From NCBI GenBank assembly GCA_012295275.1, contig CM022672.1:8269780-8333779 (forward strand): a stretch of 64,000 bases of DNA. The letters run 5' to 3'. Position 1 is the first letter of the stretch. Every line of letters starts with the position of its first letter. This document shows positions 36,876-50,600 of this stretch, in pieces. The translations under genes and the position numbers were made by a program. The notes below the pieces were generated by a model that was given only the letters and a program-made list of their open reading frames with translations, did not search any database and was not told the origin of the DNA. This DNA is from Chrysomallon squamiferum (lineage: Eukaryota > Mollusca > Gastropoda > Neomphalida > Peltospiridae).

Positions 36876-39430
36876 AGTATTGTAAGCACAAACAGAAAAT
36901 CCTGCAGTTGTTTAAAAACTAAAATAAATGTGCAATGAACTACAAGTATTTGTTTTATGTTTTGGATGGTTATTTCAAGACTGATGTATAGAGTAATAAA
37001 TAAAACAAGGCAAAACAAAATTTTGTTTTTATTTTTATTCACTTTCAAAAATCTTTTACTTTCTCCTGAAGTACAAGTTTAAACTTTTTTAAATATCAAT
37101 TATTTCAGTTTTTTCACATCCCACATCAAATGCATCATGCCACCATAAACTGAATTATGTGCAGATGGAACAAGAAAAAAAAAAAGTCTGGACATGAATA
37201 TATGAATTCCAGAAGAAAATATTTAATTTCTTGTTAATAACTTCTTTTTGTGACATAAAAATATAAAGAAATTTTTTATTTTACGTGAAAAAAAAATCAG
37301 TATTTACAAACTTAATTAAAAACATCATTTAAATATTCATTTAGTTGTGAAAGCTATTTAAATTAACAGAATCAGTTCAAAACACTTGAGTACACACTTG
37401 ATATGCTCAGCAACAAAAATAAAAGAATTGCAGTTCTTAATTATTATTTTTTTTCTTTTCCAATTCTGCATTCAGACCAGGTTGGGATGCCTTTAATGTA
37501 GACACCTTCACATGCCAAGATAGATTTTATAGAGTGTGGTTACGTATTATACTTAATAGTATTCTAAAATGTGGCAAATTGATGGCATTGAGTCAAATAA
37601 CAGTATAAATGATCAGTGAGACCAGCTATTACAGTTCCATAAAAAGTCTTTCCATTCTGAGGAACATCAACTGATTACTGGGTGAAATTGTTGCAGTGGC
37701 TCCAGAATAGAATACAAACAGACCATCAAGCTATGCTTGGCTTGTGAAAACAATGTCAAAACGTTCACTAGGTTATTTTTTATTTTTTTTTATCCATGAC
37801 AATAACACAGGGTAATTTACAAACTGATTCTGTACAGAGAAAGGAATTATTATATACATCAAATATGTACACGTATTATACATTCTTGAAAAAAAAGATG
37901 AAAAAAAAAGTTTTATCTCTTGCATATTATAGTTTGGGAGAAAAAAAAAATAGATGTACATGATTTTTTAAAGTAATTATTAAAGAAGCAACTAACAATG
38001 AAAACCTTGACCGTAAATACATTATTTGTATTACATAATCATTATATTACCTGCATTTGTAACTTGCTAAATAAGAAATAAAGTCAACCACCTCATTTCA
38101 AAATATTCAATCATTATTAATAATTCAATACAGTGATACAGTGATATCAAATAAATAAATAATCAAATCAAACCATCAAATGTAGCAATCCCACCAAAAT
38201 CATTAGATACTAGAATGATATTTATTTTTGTCATGAGAGAATACATGATAAAAATTAGTAATCTGAACTTCAGTCACTAAAGGAAACAATTACCGATATA
38301 AATTTCAGTCATTAGAAATATGGTGTAGATTAGTCATCTAGATTTAAATTACTAGACAGATACACATAGTATAAACTAGTATTCTAATCTTAAGTCAATA
38401 AATATATGGAGAGTATGAAAATTTAAGTAAATATATTTCAGTTATTTTCAATTACAGACAAGAGATTAATATATGTGCTACAAGGCATTGTTATGTTTTT
38501 AGTTTTTTCCACTAATACTAGAACAGTGGGTAATACTTTAATTATTTTCTAACACTGCCATCACCATAAAATGTTCTCAACATAAAACAAAGAAGAGAAG
38601 AGATATACATGTACAGCAAAGCAAAGTAACAGAAGTTCCATACTGCAATACAAAACAGATAATGCAATACATGTTAGGTATGTGTTTGTTCAAATATAGA
38701 TGGATGTGTGTGCATGAATGCACATGTGTGTATGTGTAAAAGCCAATTAAATATATGTTATTGTTTTTCTGTAGAAACATATGTAAAGAGAAATATTATA
38801 TAATTATGAATGTCACAGTTTTCAATGAAAAAATACAGCTGATGAAAATTTTCTACAGTGAATTTCAATTGGAAGAATTGATGTTTTATCACAGACTCTA
38901 TACAGAAAATTTATTAATGAATTTTTCACATTACACAGCCACACCATCTGTATCAACTAACAATGATGTAATTGGAATTTTGTTTACTGGTTGTAGGATT
39001 TAGTCTCACTACAAAAGTCTCACTTAGCAAGTAAATGATGCTAAGTAAATAGTAGTAATAATAATAATAATAATAATAAATAATAATAATAATAATAATA
39101 ATAATAGGAGGAAGAGGAGTAGTGGTAATTGCAGTGGTAGCAGCAGCAGTGGTAATTCTAGTTTTAGCAGGGTGGTTCTACCAGTAATAGTATTGTGTGG
39201 TATCAATGTGTTTTACCAAACTATTTGGGCTAACTTCGCATTAGGGCTGGATCACATATTAATTGCTGCTGCATTAATATTAATGATTAATTTCATGTTT
39301 CAGTTACTGCTACTAAAATGGTGTATCAAAAATTAAGGTTTATATTTCTAGTCCATGGGAAGATATATTAAAGAATTGCTTACTGTTATATTATAAAAGT
39401 AGAACATAATTATTAATTAATTTTAGATTT

Positions 39431-39476
<46 letters not shown>

Positions 39477-40584
39477 CTTATTAAAGAGCTTGATTTGCTC
39501 AAACAATATTTATTATCACGAGATTATGTAAAATTAATTTTATTGCAAGTTTAAAGAATACAAAACATTTATTAATAGGTTTTGTATTTGATATGTATGT
39601 CATACTACACATAATATTTATTTCTCATTTGCCCTATCTAAAGAATACAAATCCAGTAGATGCAAGTTTCAAACATTAGTGACATGATCATCTATATCTG
39701 TAATACACACTTATATACTTTCTGAATAAAAATATTTAATAACAATTGATTAAGAATTATAACTTAATAATGCTATTATTTTGAACTTCAAAAACAAATT
39801 TTCAAGGAGGCTTACTCTGTTAAAATTTTATACAAATGTATCAAGTAATTTGGCTGATGTGAAAAAATAATAACAACAAAATAAATTAAAAACTAAATTA
39901 ATGAATAATAATAATTTAATTAATTATTAAAAATAAACTGAGGTATTATATTAATTTATACAGATGAGCCAACAAAATTATATACATGTAATTGAGCAAT
40001 GTGGATTTCACAAGTAACACACTGAAACATTTATTTGTAACACAATATCTTTGAACAGATCAATATACTCAGAAAAAACAACCAAAAAAAACCAAAAACA
40101 AATAATTTTTAATTTTTAGAAAATAAATGTGGTAATTGTTTTTTTACTCAGTTAATAAAAAGTTTTATTATTTGAACATATTTGTTTTCCCAAATGTTCA
40201 CTAAATACATTTTATTCTAATTAAAATTCTTTTCAGCTTTTTGCTAAAAAAACCAAAAACAAACAAATAATAATATAAATAAACTAATAATGTATATAAA
40301 TTCAAAAATGAAAAAAAAAAAAAAAAATAAATAAAATAATATATGTAATAAAATAACAATAACAACAAGAAAAACAAGAAGGAAAAAAATATACCAAAGC
40401 AAAACCAATATACATGTATTTCTCATATGTGTATTACAACCTGTGGTGAAGTAAACTTTTTCTAAGAAGGACACCCATCCACTAAAGTTTCATCCATCAA
40501 ACTAAAGATGAAAAGTGATTTGTTCTTATTACTATATATATTAATATGCACTGTTGTTAACACTTACAAATTCAGTATTTAAAT

Positions 40585-40912
40585 CTGGTGTGGGCAACCT
40601 TTTTGGAGAAGTGGGCCACATAAGACATGGCTATATGTGAAGGAGGTAACTGTATCAACAATTAGCTATTCCTGCTGCAGAGGCCCATATGTGTCAAGAT
40701 AAATTTGTGTTTTTACGTAGAGTTTATTTTAAGAAATTTTTCATTTTCATTTACTGTTATAATAAAAATAATTACATATGTTTTAATATATTAGTAGATA
40801 CAAACTCATTTTATGAAAAAAAAATAAAATAAATAAATTATAAATATGAATTGAGGATGAAATGAGACAAACAAAATTTTAATTAATGTTGGCAGCAGTT
40901 TGCCCATGACTG
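40585..40912. mobile_element. hAT-like non-autonomous element (MITE)
   Basis: A 328-bp element bounded by imperfect terminal inverted repeats: left CTGGTGTGGGCAACC, right end in reverse complement CAGTCATGGGCAAAC. It is flanked on both sides by the identical 8-bp sequence ATTTAAAT (40577-40584 and 40913-40920), the target-site length of hAT transposons. The GGGCAA core and nearby GGGCCACA also fit hAT-type ends. No transposase is encoded. The target site is A/T rich and self-complementary in an A/T-rich region, so chance is a small risk. Confidence 0.7.
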
Positions 40913-41219
40913 ATTTAAATATATATTTTTTTTAAATATTCCGCATAAATTTATGATAAAAATAATGTACCATAAACCGTAGTTTGTTAAATGTTTATGA
41001 ATTTATAATAATTTACAGTAATTGCATTTTCATTATTAATAATTATTATTGGCAGAGTTAAGAAATTCCATAGATACTCTCATTTGAAAACAGGGCATGT
41101 TGTAAAAGTGTGATGGACTATTTCATTAGTGGTTGGTGTCTCATTCAGAACAAGGCTCCTTCAGCTTTCAGGTTAATGCACAGACACACTCACATAATGA
41201 TGAAACAGTATTAACATTT

Positions 41220-41573
41220 CTATAACTCATCTCTCGAACTGTGCTCAGATTTATCACTAGTCCTATCCATGTCTTCCTCTTCACCTGTCCTTGATTTATA
41301 ATGATCACCTATCCTCATATTATCATCACCTGTTTTTAAATTATAATCATCACCTGTCCTCAAGTTATCATCACCTCTCCTCATTTTGTAATCATCACCT
41401 GTCCTTAATTTATCATTTCCTGTCCTCAATTCATCATTATCTGTTTTCAATTGATCATTATTATTATAATCACTATCTGTCCTGATTTTGCCACTCTCTG
41501 TGTCAGATGTTTGGCTAAACTTTGTGTTTTCTAAAGAAATGGTGTCATGGTTTTGTTCTGATTCATCAACGAT
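41220..41573 (-). other. EDEM3: EDEM3 distal tail segment with 15-residue repeat and RDEL end
   Basis: Open for 118 codons. It contains alternating 7- and 8-residue units ([53 protein letters not shown]), a 15-residue period at about 41295-41429, and ends RDEL followed by TAG at 41222-41220. It has the same frame as the proximal tail exon but is separated from it by stops at 41709-41711 and 41574-41576. Assigned to EDEM3 because acidic tails ending in a KDEL-type signal are typical of EDEM3. Confidence 0.65.
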
Positions 41574-44526
41574 TCATTTCTCTGACAACATGATCACCAT
41601 GATGCAGTGATTCTCCTTTGTTAAAAGTTGATTCTTCTCCACTTTCACTTTTTTCTCGTCTACTTACCGATTCCTCGTCATGTTTGTTTTCTTTGTCAAT
41701 AACTAGATTTAAAATCCCATGATCATCAATGGTTGCTCCATACGGGTTTTCCGAGTCATGATCAGGTGTTGTGTAGACCAAGTAACCACTGAATCTGACG
41801 AACCTTCAACCTTTGACTCTGTCTGTGCCGATTCGGCAACATCTGAACTGCTTCTACTTTGTTGTTCATCTGTAAACTCGGATTTTTGATGGTCGTTCAC
41901 ACTGCTGTCTTGTTGAATGTGACCTTTAAAATATTCAGACTGTTTGACATCTGTGTTCAGTTTAGAAAAATGACTTCCAGATTCAGCAAAGTCCTCCTGT
42001 GATGCGTAATGTCTTCCGTCTTCCACTCTCTGAGTCTGTTTCGAGGGCTGTCTCTCCTTCATCAGTTCTGAGGCAAGTTTTTCTATCAACTCTCGCAGTG
42101 TGCTGTCCACCATTCCAATTCCAACGTGTGATGACTCGAGAAAACGAGCAATAACATTCAAGTACTCACTTCTGTCAGTCAGAGTGTCAAAATTGGTCTT
42201 CTCTCTCAAAGTTTTCAAGATTCTGGAATAAATATCATTGAACTTAACATCTTTCTTAACCTTATCATCTTCCTCATCGTCGTCATCCACACTGAAACCA
42301 ACATGTATCGATCCATCTGGTCTTTCAACAACTTTGAGAATTCTGTCATCATTATCTGTATCAACTGAACTAAACACTTCATTTTTTCCACTCCCCTCTG
42401 AGACCTTCACCTTCATGTGTACTCGCCGAGATTCAACTTGGAAGGAGACTGGGAGCTCCTGGTCACCTCCTCTCATAGGAGCATTGTGATATGGAGGAGT
42501 TTGATCTGGTATGTAAGGACTACCTCCAGATTCCTCTGGTTGTGAGCCATCTGGTGGTAAGGGTTGTAGTATTTCTGAGGAATAAATAAAAAAATAAACA
42601 AATAAAGAGAGAAAGAAAGAAAGAAAGAAATGTTTTACCCTGAGGTTTGTTATTTTTATTATTATTTTTAAATTTATGTCAGTTTTTTATAAATACAAAA
42701 TATTTTAAATTTTTAATTTTTATATATCACTAGTATCAGTCAGTCTTCTTATAAATGTAAACTGTTGTATACATTTTGTTTTGTGCAAGTATCCATACCT
42801 ACTTGTAATCCTTGCAGATATTCTTTCTGTTCCTATTACAACAATAATGAATTATAAATTACAGATTCTGTTACTCAAGTTAATTTAAAAAGTTAGGTGT
42901 AATAATGACCTCTGTCATGTTACCATATTTTTATTTACACATGACAAGTTCTAATAACTGTTGATCTTGAACAACTGTAAGATGACTGATATTACAAGTG
43001 GTGGGTTTGTCACTGTTGATCACAACTTACTTTCAGCATTCGAATCCTGCAAAGACACTTGCACCACACCCATGTCCTGTACAGCACTGATCAACTGAGA
43101 GCCTTCCTTTTCGAAGAGAAACACCATGGGAATTGTTATGTCATTTTTCCCGTCCCCTGACATCGCAAACAAGGCCTGGCTCTCCACCGAGCTCCCTTCA
43201 TTGTGATCTACAGCGAGACATTGTTAACAAATCATAATCAGAACTGTCATGATCAGAGAACCATTTCACAAAATTACCTGAAATCAGTTTCCACACAAAG
43301 CATGAGCTTTGTCAGAAAAAAAACAACATGTTGATGGTAAAAAAAAAAAAAAAAAAAAAATTTGTTTTTATTTTGTTTTGTTTTGTTTTTATTCTTTCTT
43401 TCTTTTTATCATTTTCTAGAAACACATTAGGTCTATCAAATATTGTTCATTAAAGCCAGAGATGTGTACACTTTTAATATGGATTAAAAAATAATAATAA
43501 TAAAAAAAATGAAACCTGAAGGAAAATTATTCTTTGTGAAAGAGAATATTACTATGTTTACTACTGTTGTATGAACAACATAAATTAGAAACAATACATA
43601 TTTGCATAATAAAACAATAATAAATAAATAAATAAATAAATAAATAAATTAAATCAAAGAAAAAAGAAGAAACAGGTTTAATCTTACCAACAACAATACC
43701 ACCCACAGCTCCAGCTTTCTCTAGATTTCTTGCCTGCAACAAGTTTAAAAAAAAAAAAAAATCATTAGCTCTATTAATTAAACTGTTTACATGGTAAAAC
43801 ATAATTACATATTTCCAAGTGAAAAATTATTTCAGTCTTTGCTGCTATTTTTTAAATAAAGCATAATAATAATATAGCAAATTATTAGATAATGCTGGGG
43901 TTTGTTTTGTTTGTTTCTGAAGATCAGTTTTTGTTGTTATTTTTAATAATAACAGATCTTTTGAGACTGACTGAGGCTATTTTTATTATTATTATTAGTA
44001 GTAGCATTTTTTTTTTTAAATTCAAATTATAACAAATTCCAAATTATTGATATTATAATATTTTAAAAATTTAATTTTTTAGTCAGATGTTAAATCATGT
44101 AATTTTGTAATGACAGTTTGAGAAGAAACACACAATTACTACAGTTCAGACTATCATAAAAGCTGCTAGTGATATTAACATTTTCTCACACAAACAGAAG
44201 CACAGCAGCTGTGGCACACTGGCTGAGATTGGAGTGTAGTGAATATGGGATATTCACAGCTGATTATACTGATAAAATATATTTTTTTTAAAATGAGGAT
44301 TATTTCTCACCTTGTCAACAAACATGCATTCACCTCGTTCTAACAGGACTATTTTACCAAACACTTCATTTGGGTTCATCAGAGTGGTACATGCTTTGAA
44401 AGGACTGGCAACAGCTAACTGTCCATCAACCTAGGGTAAAAAATAAACAGATGTCAACATAGTGAATAAACAAAATGCATTTTAGTTAGTAAAGCAATTA
44501 CTGTCATATATCAAACTGCTATAAGC

Positions 44527-44611
<85 letters not shown>

Positions 44612-47600
44612 TTAGACAAATTAATTAATTTAAAAAAGTTAATGAAATAATTTATGAATAACAGTAAATAAAAAATAAGAATGTAAATAGAAGATATTCA
44701 TATGTTAGCAAGTAAAAAAGTTAATATGAAAATTTAAGTATATAAATAAATATGTAAGAAAGTAAATAAGAAAGTGTATAAGTATGAAAATAAGTAAGTA
44801 AACAAGTATGTAAACAAGTAAATAATTAGTTACTGGTGGAGACTCTTTGAGGTTGTATCCAAACTGAGCAGGTCCTGCTTTAAACAGAGAGGGACCAGAG
44901 AAGTTTGGTGACAACACTTTGACAAACATTGGATCATGTTGTGCTGAAACAAAATTTAAATAATTTTACTCATATTGATGTGTGGGGTATGTACAGTTGG
45001 CAATAGTTTTATAGTATTGTATTGTATTTTTCTTGTGATTTTGCTTAACAGAAATCAGACAAAATTGAAAAATATGGAAATCTAAATAAATACACAAGGC
45101 CATGTGGTCAAATGCAGAGACATACACACACACATTTCTTCACAGAACTAAAAAATTATTCAAAGAAGGAAACTTCTCCGAATTATTATTTGTAAACAAT
45201 TTTATTATTTGCTTAAGATAATTATTGATTTTACTTTTATATTTAATATGTATTTTACTTCTTTATTACTGATTTTCTGTTCCATTCTTTTTTTCTTTAC
45301 TCGTTCATTTTTGGTTGTTGGAGGTTTGGATGCTGTTATTTATTTATTTTTAACCACATATTCAGCACAGTTAATTAACCATACCTGAAGTCTCTAATTT
45401 CTTACAACAAACAGAAAATAATAATTTTAAGTATATCTAACTCTCCTAACCATCTGATTTATATTTATAAATTTTGTTATTAGCTATGATAATGTATGAC
45501 ATTCAAAACTGGAATCAATGAAGTTCAAGCCAGTAATTGTGGTTATTTTTGTATCATATGTTTTTTTATGAAAAATCATTACTGTGTCATGACACAGTTA
45601 ATCTTTATTTTATTTCTTTATTTTGAATCATTTCATTGTTTATAGTTTGTATTCTCTAAATACTGATATCTTAAACCATCAACAAATGTTTCTGAGGTGT
45701 GTCAGATATATGCAAAAGGATATTTGTAATCTGTTAAAACTGTAAACAGCAACTGGTGGGTAATCAATATTTGTGATACATGACTCAAGCATGTTACAAT
45801 ATCAATATTAATTGTCTTCAGCTGTTACCAAACTGCGTGTTTGCTGAAGATTCTGTGAACAAATGATGCAGAGGTATTGATATATTGTGAACTAAAACAA
45901 GCTAGTTTAAATACAACTATCTCTGATGTTAGGATTAGACGTTTTTATTGTTTATTTGGTTTTTTTCTTTGTGATGCTGGCAGTTAACAGCTGTTAAACT
46001 GGTGATTTTAGTTTTCTAATTTGTGTTTATAATTGTTTATACCAAACCAAATACATACTGTCAACGTGTCACTGACTTTCTAATCTTTTAAAGTGCGTAC
46101 TTGTGGCAACTAACAAACAAACTTCTAAGTTATTATTTTATTGTTCAGTTCAAAACCGAGAATCGCAATTAATAAAATACTCTTACAGAACAGTCAAACA
46201 CCACCATCCTTCCTCTTCACAACTGAAATCATGACATCATCCTTAAATACCAGACTTACAGCTGTGTTTTTTACAGATATCAGATAAAACTTTATACCAA
46301 ACTAGACTATCCTTATGTGACTACAGAAAAACTGCAGCAGCCAAGCTCTCTATATATTATTTTGTTCTTAAACATCATTTTTAATAAAGTCTGGATTTCA
46401 AAAAAACAAATAATACCTGACTTGAAAATATTTACATTGTTTGTTTGCTTCACCGAAAGTGTATTTAAAATTTTCTGAAATTATTTAATTTGCAGTGCTA
46501 ATAGTAAGAGTAACAGTGACAGATACCTGAGCCTTCCTGTGTTTGTGTTTTTGACAACTCTATCATCTCCTGCATAAACCTCATCCCATCCTCGGCATCA
46601 GCAGGACTGGCAGCCTGAACAGAGAACAGGATTTTTAATAATATGTGTGATAGAGAAAGAATGAAATGTGTGTGAGAGAAGAAGAACGAACCTAATAGAG
46701 CCAGAAAAACACAGACAAAATAAACTGAGAAAGGAAACTGATCTAGTTAAAAACTGAAGAGATTAATAATTTCTGACCTCAGATGCTGTGTGCAGTAACT
46801 GGACTCTTCCATCTGTCATTGTCTGAATTCGGATTCCCATCCTGTGTAGAATGTCCAGTTGTTCCTTGTTTCCTGCAATGAAGTCTCCAGCCTTCAGTCT
46901 TTCTCTTTCCCTGAAATCACACACAGGTGTCACTTCTAAATCTCTTGTAACATTATGTACAACATTGTTAACAATTACAGAATCCCAGTCCAATATCATT
47001 TCAGGCTAATATAAATAATTAGGGGATTTTTTAACAATGACAGGAAAGCACATTCCTTGACCTTTGACATCTAGATCATAAGTCACCAGTTGGACTGAGG
47101 AAAATAATCATGCCTTCCAATGCTGAAATGAATGCACTGGACCATAAAAAAAAAAAAAAAAAAAAATGTAACAATTTAAAAATAAACAAAAAATTCTACC
47201 AAAAATAAAAATTACAATTCTTAAAATAAATATAACTATTAGCTTGATTTATTAGTTTTCAATTATTTACATACTATTTACTAAAAACTGTAAATATAAA
47301 TTTCAATAATTAAAATTTTAACATACCTGTGAGGAGGTGGGCTCACTTTGTTAACGAGATTCTTCATCTGATGACGAAGTCCATACGCATAATTCTGTCC
47401 TCCAGGTAGCATTACCTGTAGGTTTGGACAGGTGTTGTGATTAGCATCCATTTCTAGACCACCTCTCCGACATTCGGAATTTGACACCTCTCTTTCCGAT
47501 ATGCCCTCCGTGTCGTAGTTTCTGTCTAAATTCCTGTAACTTTCTGGCTCAATCTGTAACAGTGTTTACAGTATTTTTAGATTCACTGTCAACATTTAAA

Positions 47601-50600
47601 TTATTTCTACATTAGACTGTCAACATCTAAATTATTGCCATATAACACTGTCAATATTTAAATTATTTCTACATTACACTGTCGACATTTAAATAATTTC
47701 TACATTACGCTGTCAAATTTAAATAATTTCTACATTACACTGTCAAATTTAAATAATTTCTAGATTAGTCAACATTTAAAATATTTCTACATTTTCAACA
47801 TTTAAATTATTTCTGTATAATGCTGACAAATTTATATAATTTCTACATTAAACATTACACTGTCAACATTTAAATAATTTCTAGATTTCAGTCAACATTC
47901 AAGTAATTTCTACATTACACATTATACAGTCAACATTTAAACAGTATCTACATTAGAAAGTCAGATTTAAATTATGTCTACATTACTGCTGTATGGCATC
48001 AGCTAGATTTCAATGTAATCTGACAACATCTTGAAGAGAATGGATCTTGAAAACTATCAAACGTGTTTAATACATCAACACCAAGCTACAATCCATTTGC
48101 AGACTCTTACCTTTGCTGATGATTTAGATTTGTTGGTTAAAGACAGAGACAGGGGCAGGAGGTGAGCCTCTGTGGTGAATATGTAATCATCTATTGGTAA
48201 CACGTGATCCTCAGGCTCGGAAAACAGCAGGTACAGATATTTAAATGTCTCTGCCAGCATGTACGAATCCATCCTGTATGAAATAGCATCTTTATTATTA
48301 TTATTATTATTATTATTATCATCATTATCATTATCATGATTATTGTTGTTGTTATTGTTGTTGTTGTTGTTATTTGATTATTATGATTATTATTATTAAC
48401 ATTGTCATTTCATTATCATGATTATTAATATTATATTATTACCCAAGAACTTTTATTCTGTATAACTTGTTATAAAGTGTATGAACATTATTAATTATGA
48501 CTTCTATAAAAACAGTATCATACTGGTCTTCATGTGTTCCCTTCGTTAAATCTTTAATTGCAGCATATCCACATGGAACTCGGGCATGTTTCTCTAAGTT
48601 GTCTATTATCAGTTTACCTACATCCAGGTAGTGTGCATCACCTGTAGCCTGAAATAATTAGCTTTAATTAATACAGGTGTGGCAACAAATTAAAAAAAAA
48701 TCAAAATAAATTATAAAAAATATCTCAACAATAGAAATGTATGTATTTATTTGCAAAGATCATTGATAATGTGCAGTGTATTAAAATTTATAATAATTGT
48801 AATACATACGAATGTATAAACATAAAGACTTAACAATACAACTATATACATTTATACAGTGTCACATGCAGTTTTTGGTGCTCTGAATGCTAAATATAAT
48901 TTATACACGCACACAAATACAATCTATGAACAAAATACACATACATGAATTTTATTACAGGCAATAAATTATTATTCAAATAATCAATATCACACTTTCA
49001 TCAAGACATTGTAATAAAACTGTCAAACTAAAGTAGACAAGTGTGACAATTTATTCAAATTTGTATAACTGAAACTACATCAAAGCTTCATCATTCAAAC
49101 AAAATAAATCACTTTCAATTTAATCGTAAATTTGTATATTTATTAACATTTATTGTACATTTACATGAATGTAAAAATAAGTGAATTTTTTATTAATTAT
49201 AAATTTGCATTCATGCAGTTAAAACTGATCAAAGATTTTTTTCAAATAATTCAATCACACAATTAAACATGCTCCAGTTTTTTTTAGGGAGAGGGGTTAG
49301 AGAATACAGGTTTGTGTGTGTGTGCTCATATGTATATTTGATACTATAAAATACAAAGCAGATAAATAATAAATTTACTTTTTTATATAACAAACAAGCT
49401 GACATTTCTGTGGGTCAATATTGATGATATGTGGATATAACATTTGAGATGTACTAAAAATTGTTAAAATATTAAATATTAAGAGCTATTAGTGTTGGTT
49501 ACCTTGTATAAGAAATAGGTGGACTCAACAAACTCTGGTCGCAGAGGGTGATGTCCCCAGTGAATTCGGAAATCTGTTGTAAAGGCCTGAATCAGAAAAC
49601 TGGACATTTTAGAACTGGTGAAGTTTAAACAAACACAAATGTACAGACACACATATACATGCATCACCATTGCATACACATGGATAAACACACTATTACA
49701 TAGACAAACACAGACAGGGAAACACACACTCATAAACAAACACACACACAGATTCACAAACACAGAAACACACGTAAATAAGTATACACACACACACATA
49801 TACAAACACATTATTTCATATTATCTCACTTCAGGTAAGAAGTTGTGTCTCTGCATGACTTGGTACAACATTTCATGTGTTTCTACTGCTGGTCCAATGT
49901 CACCTTTTAACACCTGCAAGTACATAGATTATATTTCTTATCATAATACCTCTTTGTCTATTACATAAAAGAACCATATATTTAAATTCTAGAAAAAACA
50001 TAAAGAATGACAGATGAAAAACAAATGAATATTTATATTTGACTAAACAGGTATCAGTAATTAGGAGATTGTGAACATCCGGATGACAACTAGGTCTGCC
50101 ACTCTGTGAGTTAATCACTTACAAACACAAGATGTTTTATATTCGTCTTCAACTAATACAAATTAGAATATCACAGTTGTTGTGAGTAACAAACAAATAC
50201 AATTTATGTACGAACAGTGAGTAACAGTCTGCACTGGGAAATGACTTGATGAGTACAAAAGCTGAACTAATCATACAACCTGTCATTCCTTGTGTAAACA
50301 GACACTCTGTCAGTAAACCATAGCACATTCCTAACTGTGGAGGAATTCATGTAAATTACCTGCAGACCTGGCCAGAAAGCCAGGAGTGAGTCCATGAAGT
50401 TACGAGAGACTGCCTCGGGTTTGTGCATGTGTACGTCAACAAGCAGCGGCCCCTGACTGACGTACCTCATCACCGCATCGTAGTGCTGAAAAATATTAAC
50501 ATCAACAAATAAATAATTATCTGCTGTTGAGGTCAAAAACTGACATGAATAAAACATTGTTTAAATAAACAAGCATACATACTTTTTACTTTTTAAAGCA

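Larger units (their letters stand above)
36640..41219. other. Convergent intergenic region between ANAPC5 and EDEM3
   Basis: About 4.6 kb with 3' UTRs at both ends and no supported gene. It holds the degenerate repeat after ANAPC5, AATAAA at 36870, an (ATA)n array near 39056-39105, an (AT)n array near 39436-39466, and a hAT-like MITE at 40585-40912. The small open frames at 38577-39003 and 40244-40474 are A/T biased and unrecognised. Confidence 0.6.

Noticed and set aside
49479-49968. Overlapping open frames on both strands near 49479-49968
   Set aside because: Caused by a CACA/ACAT-rich intron between two EDEM3 exons (49586-49503 and 49913-49830).
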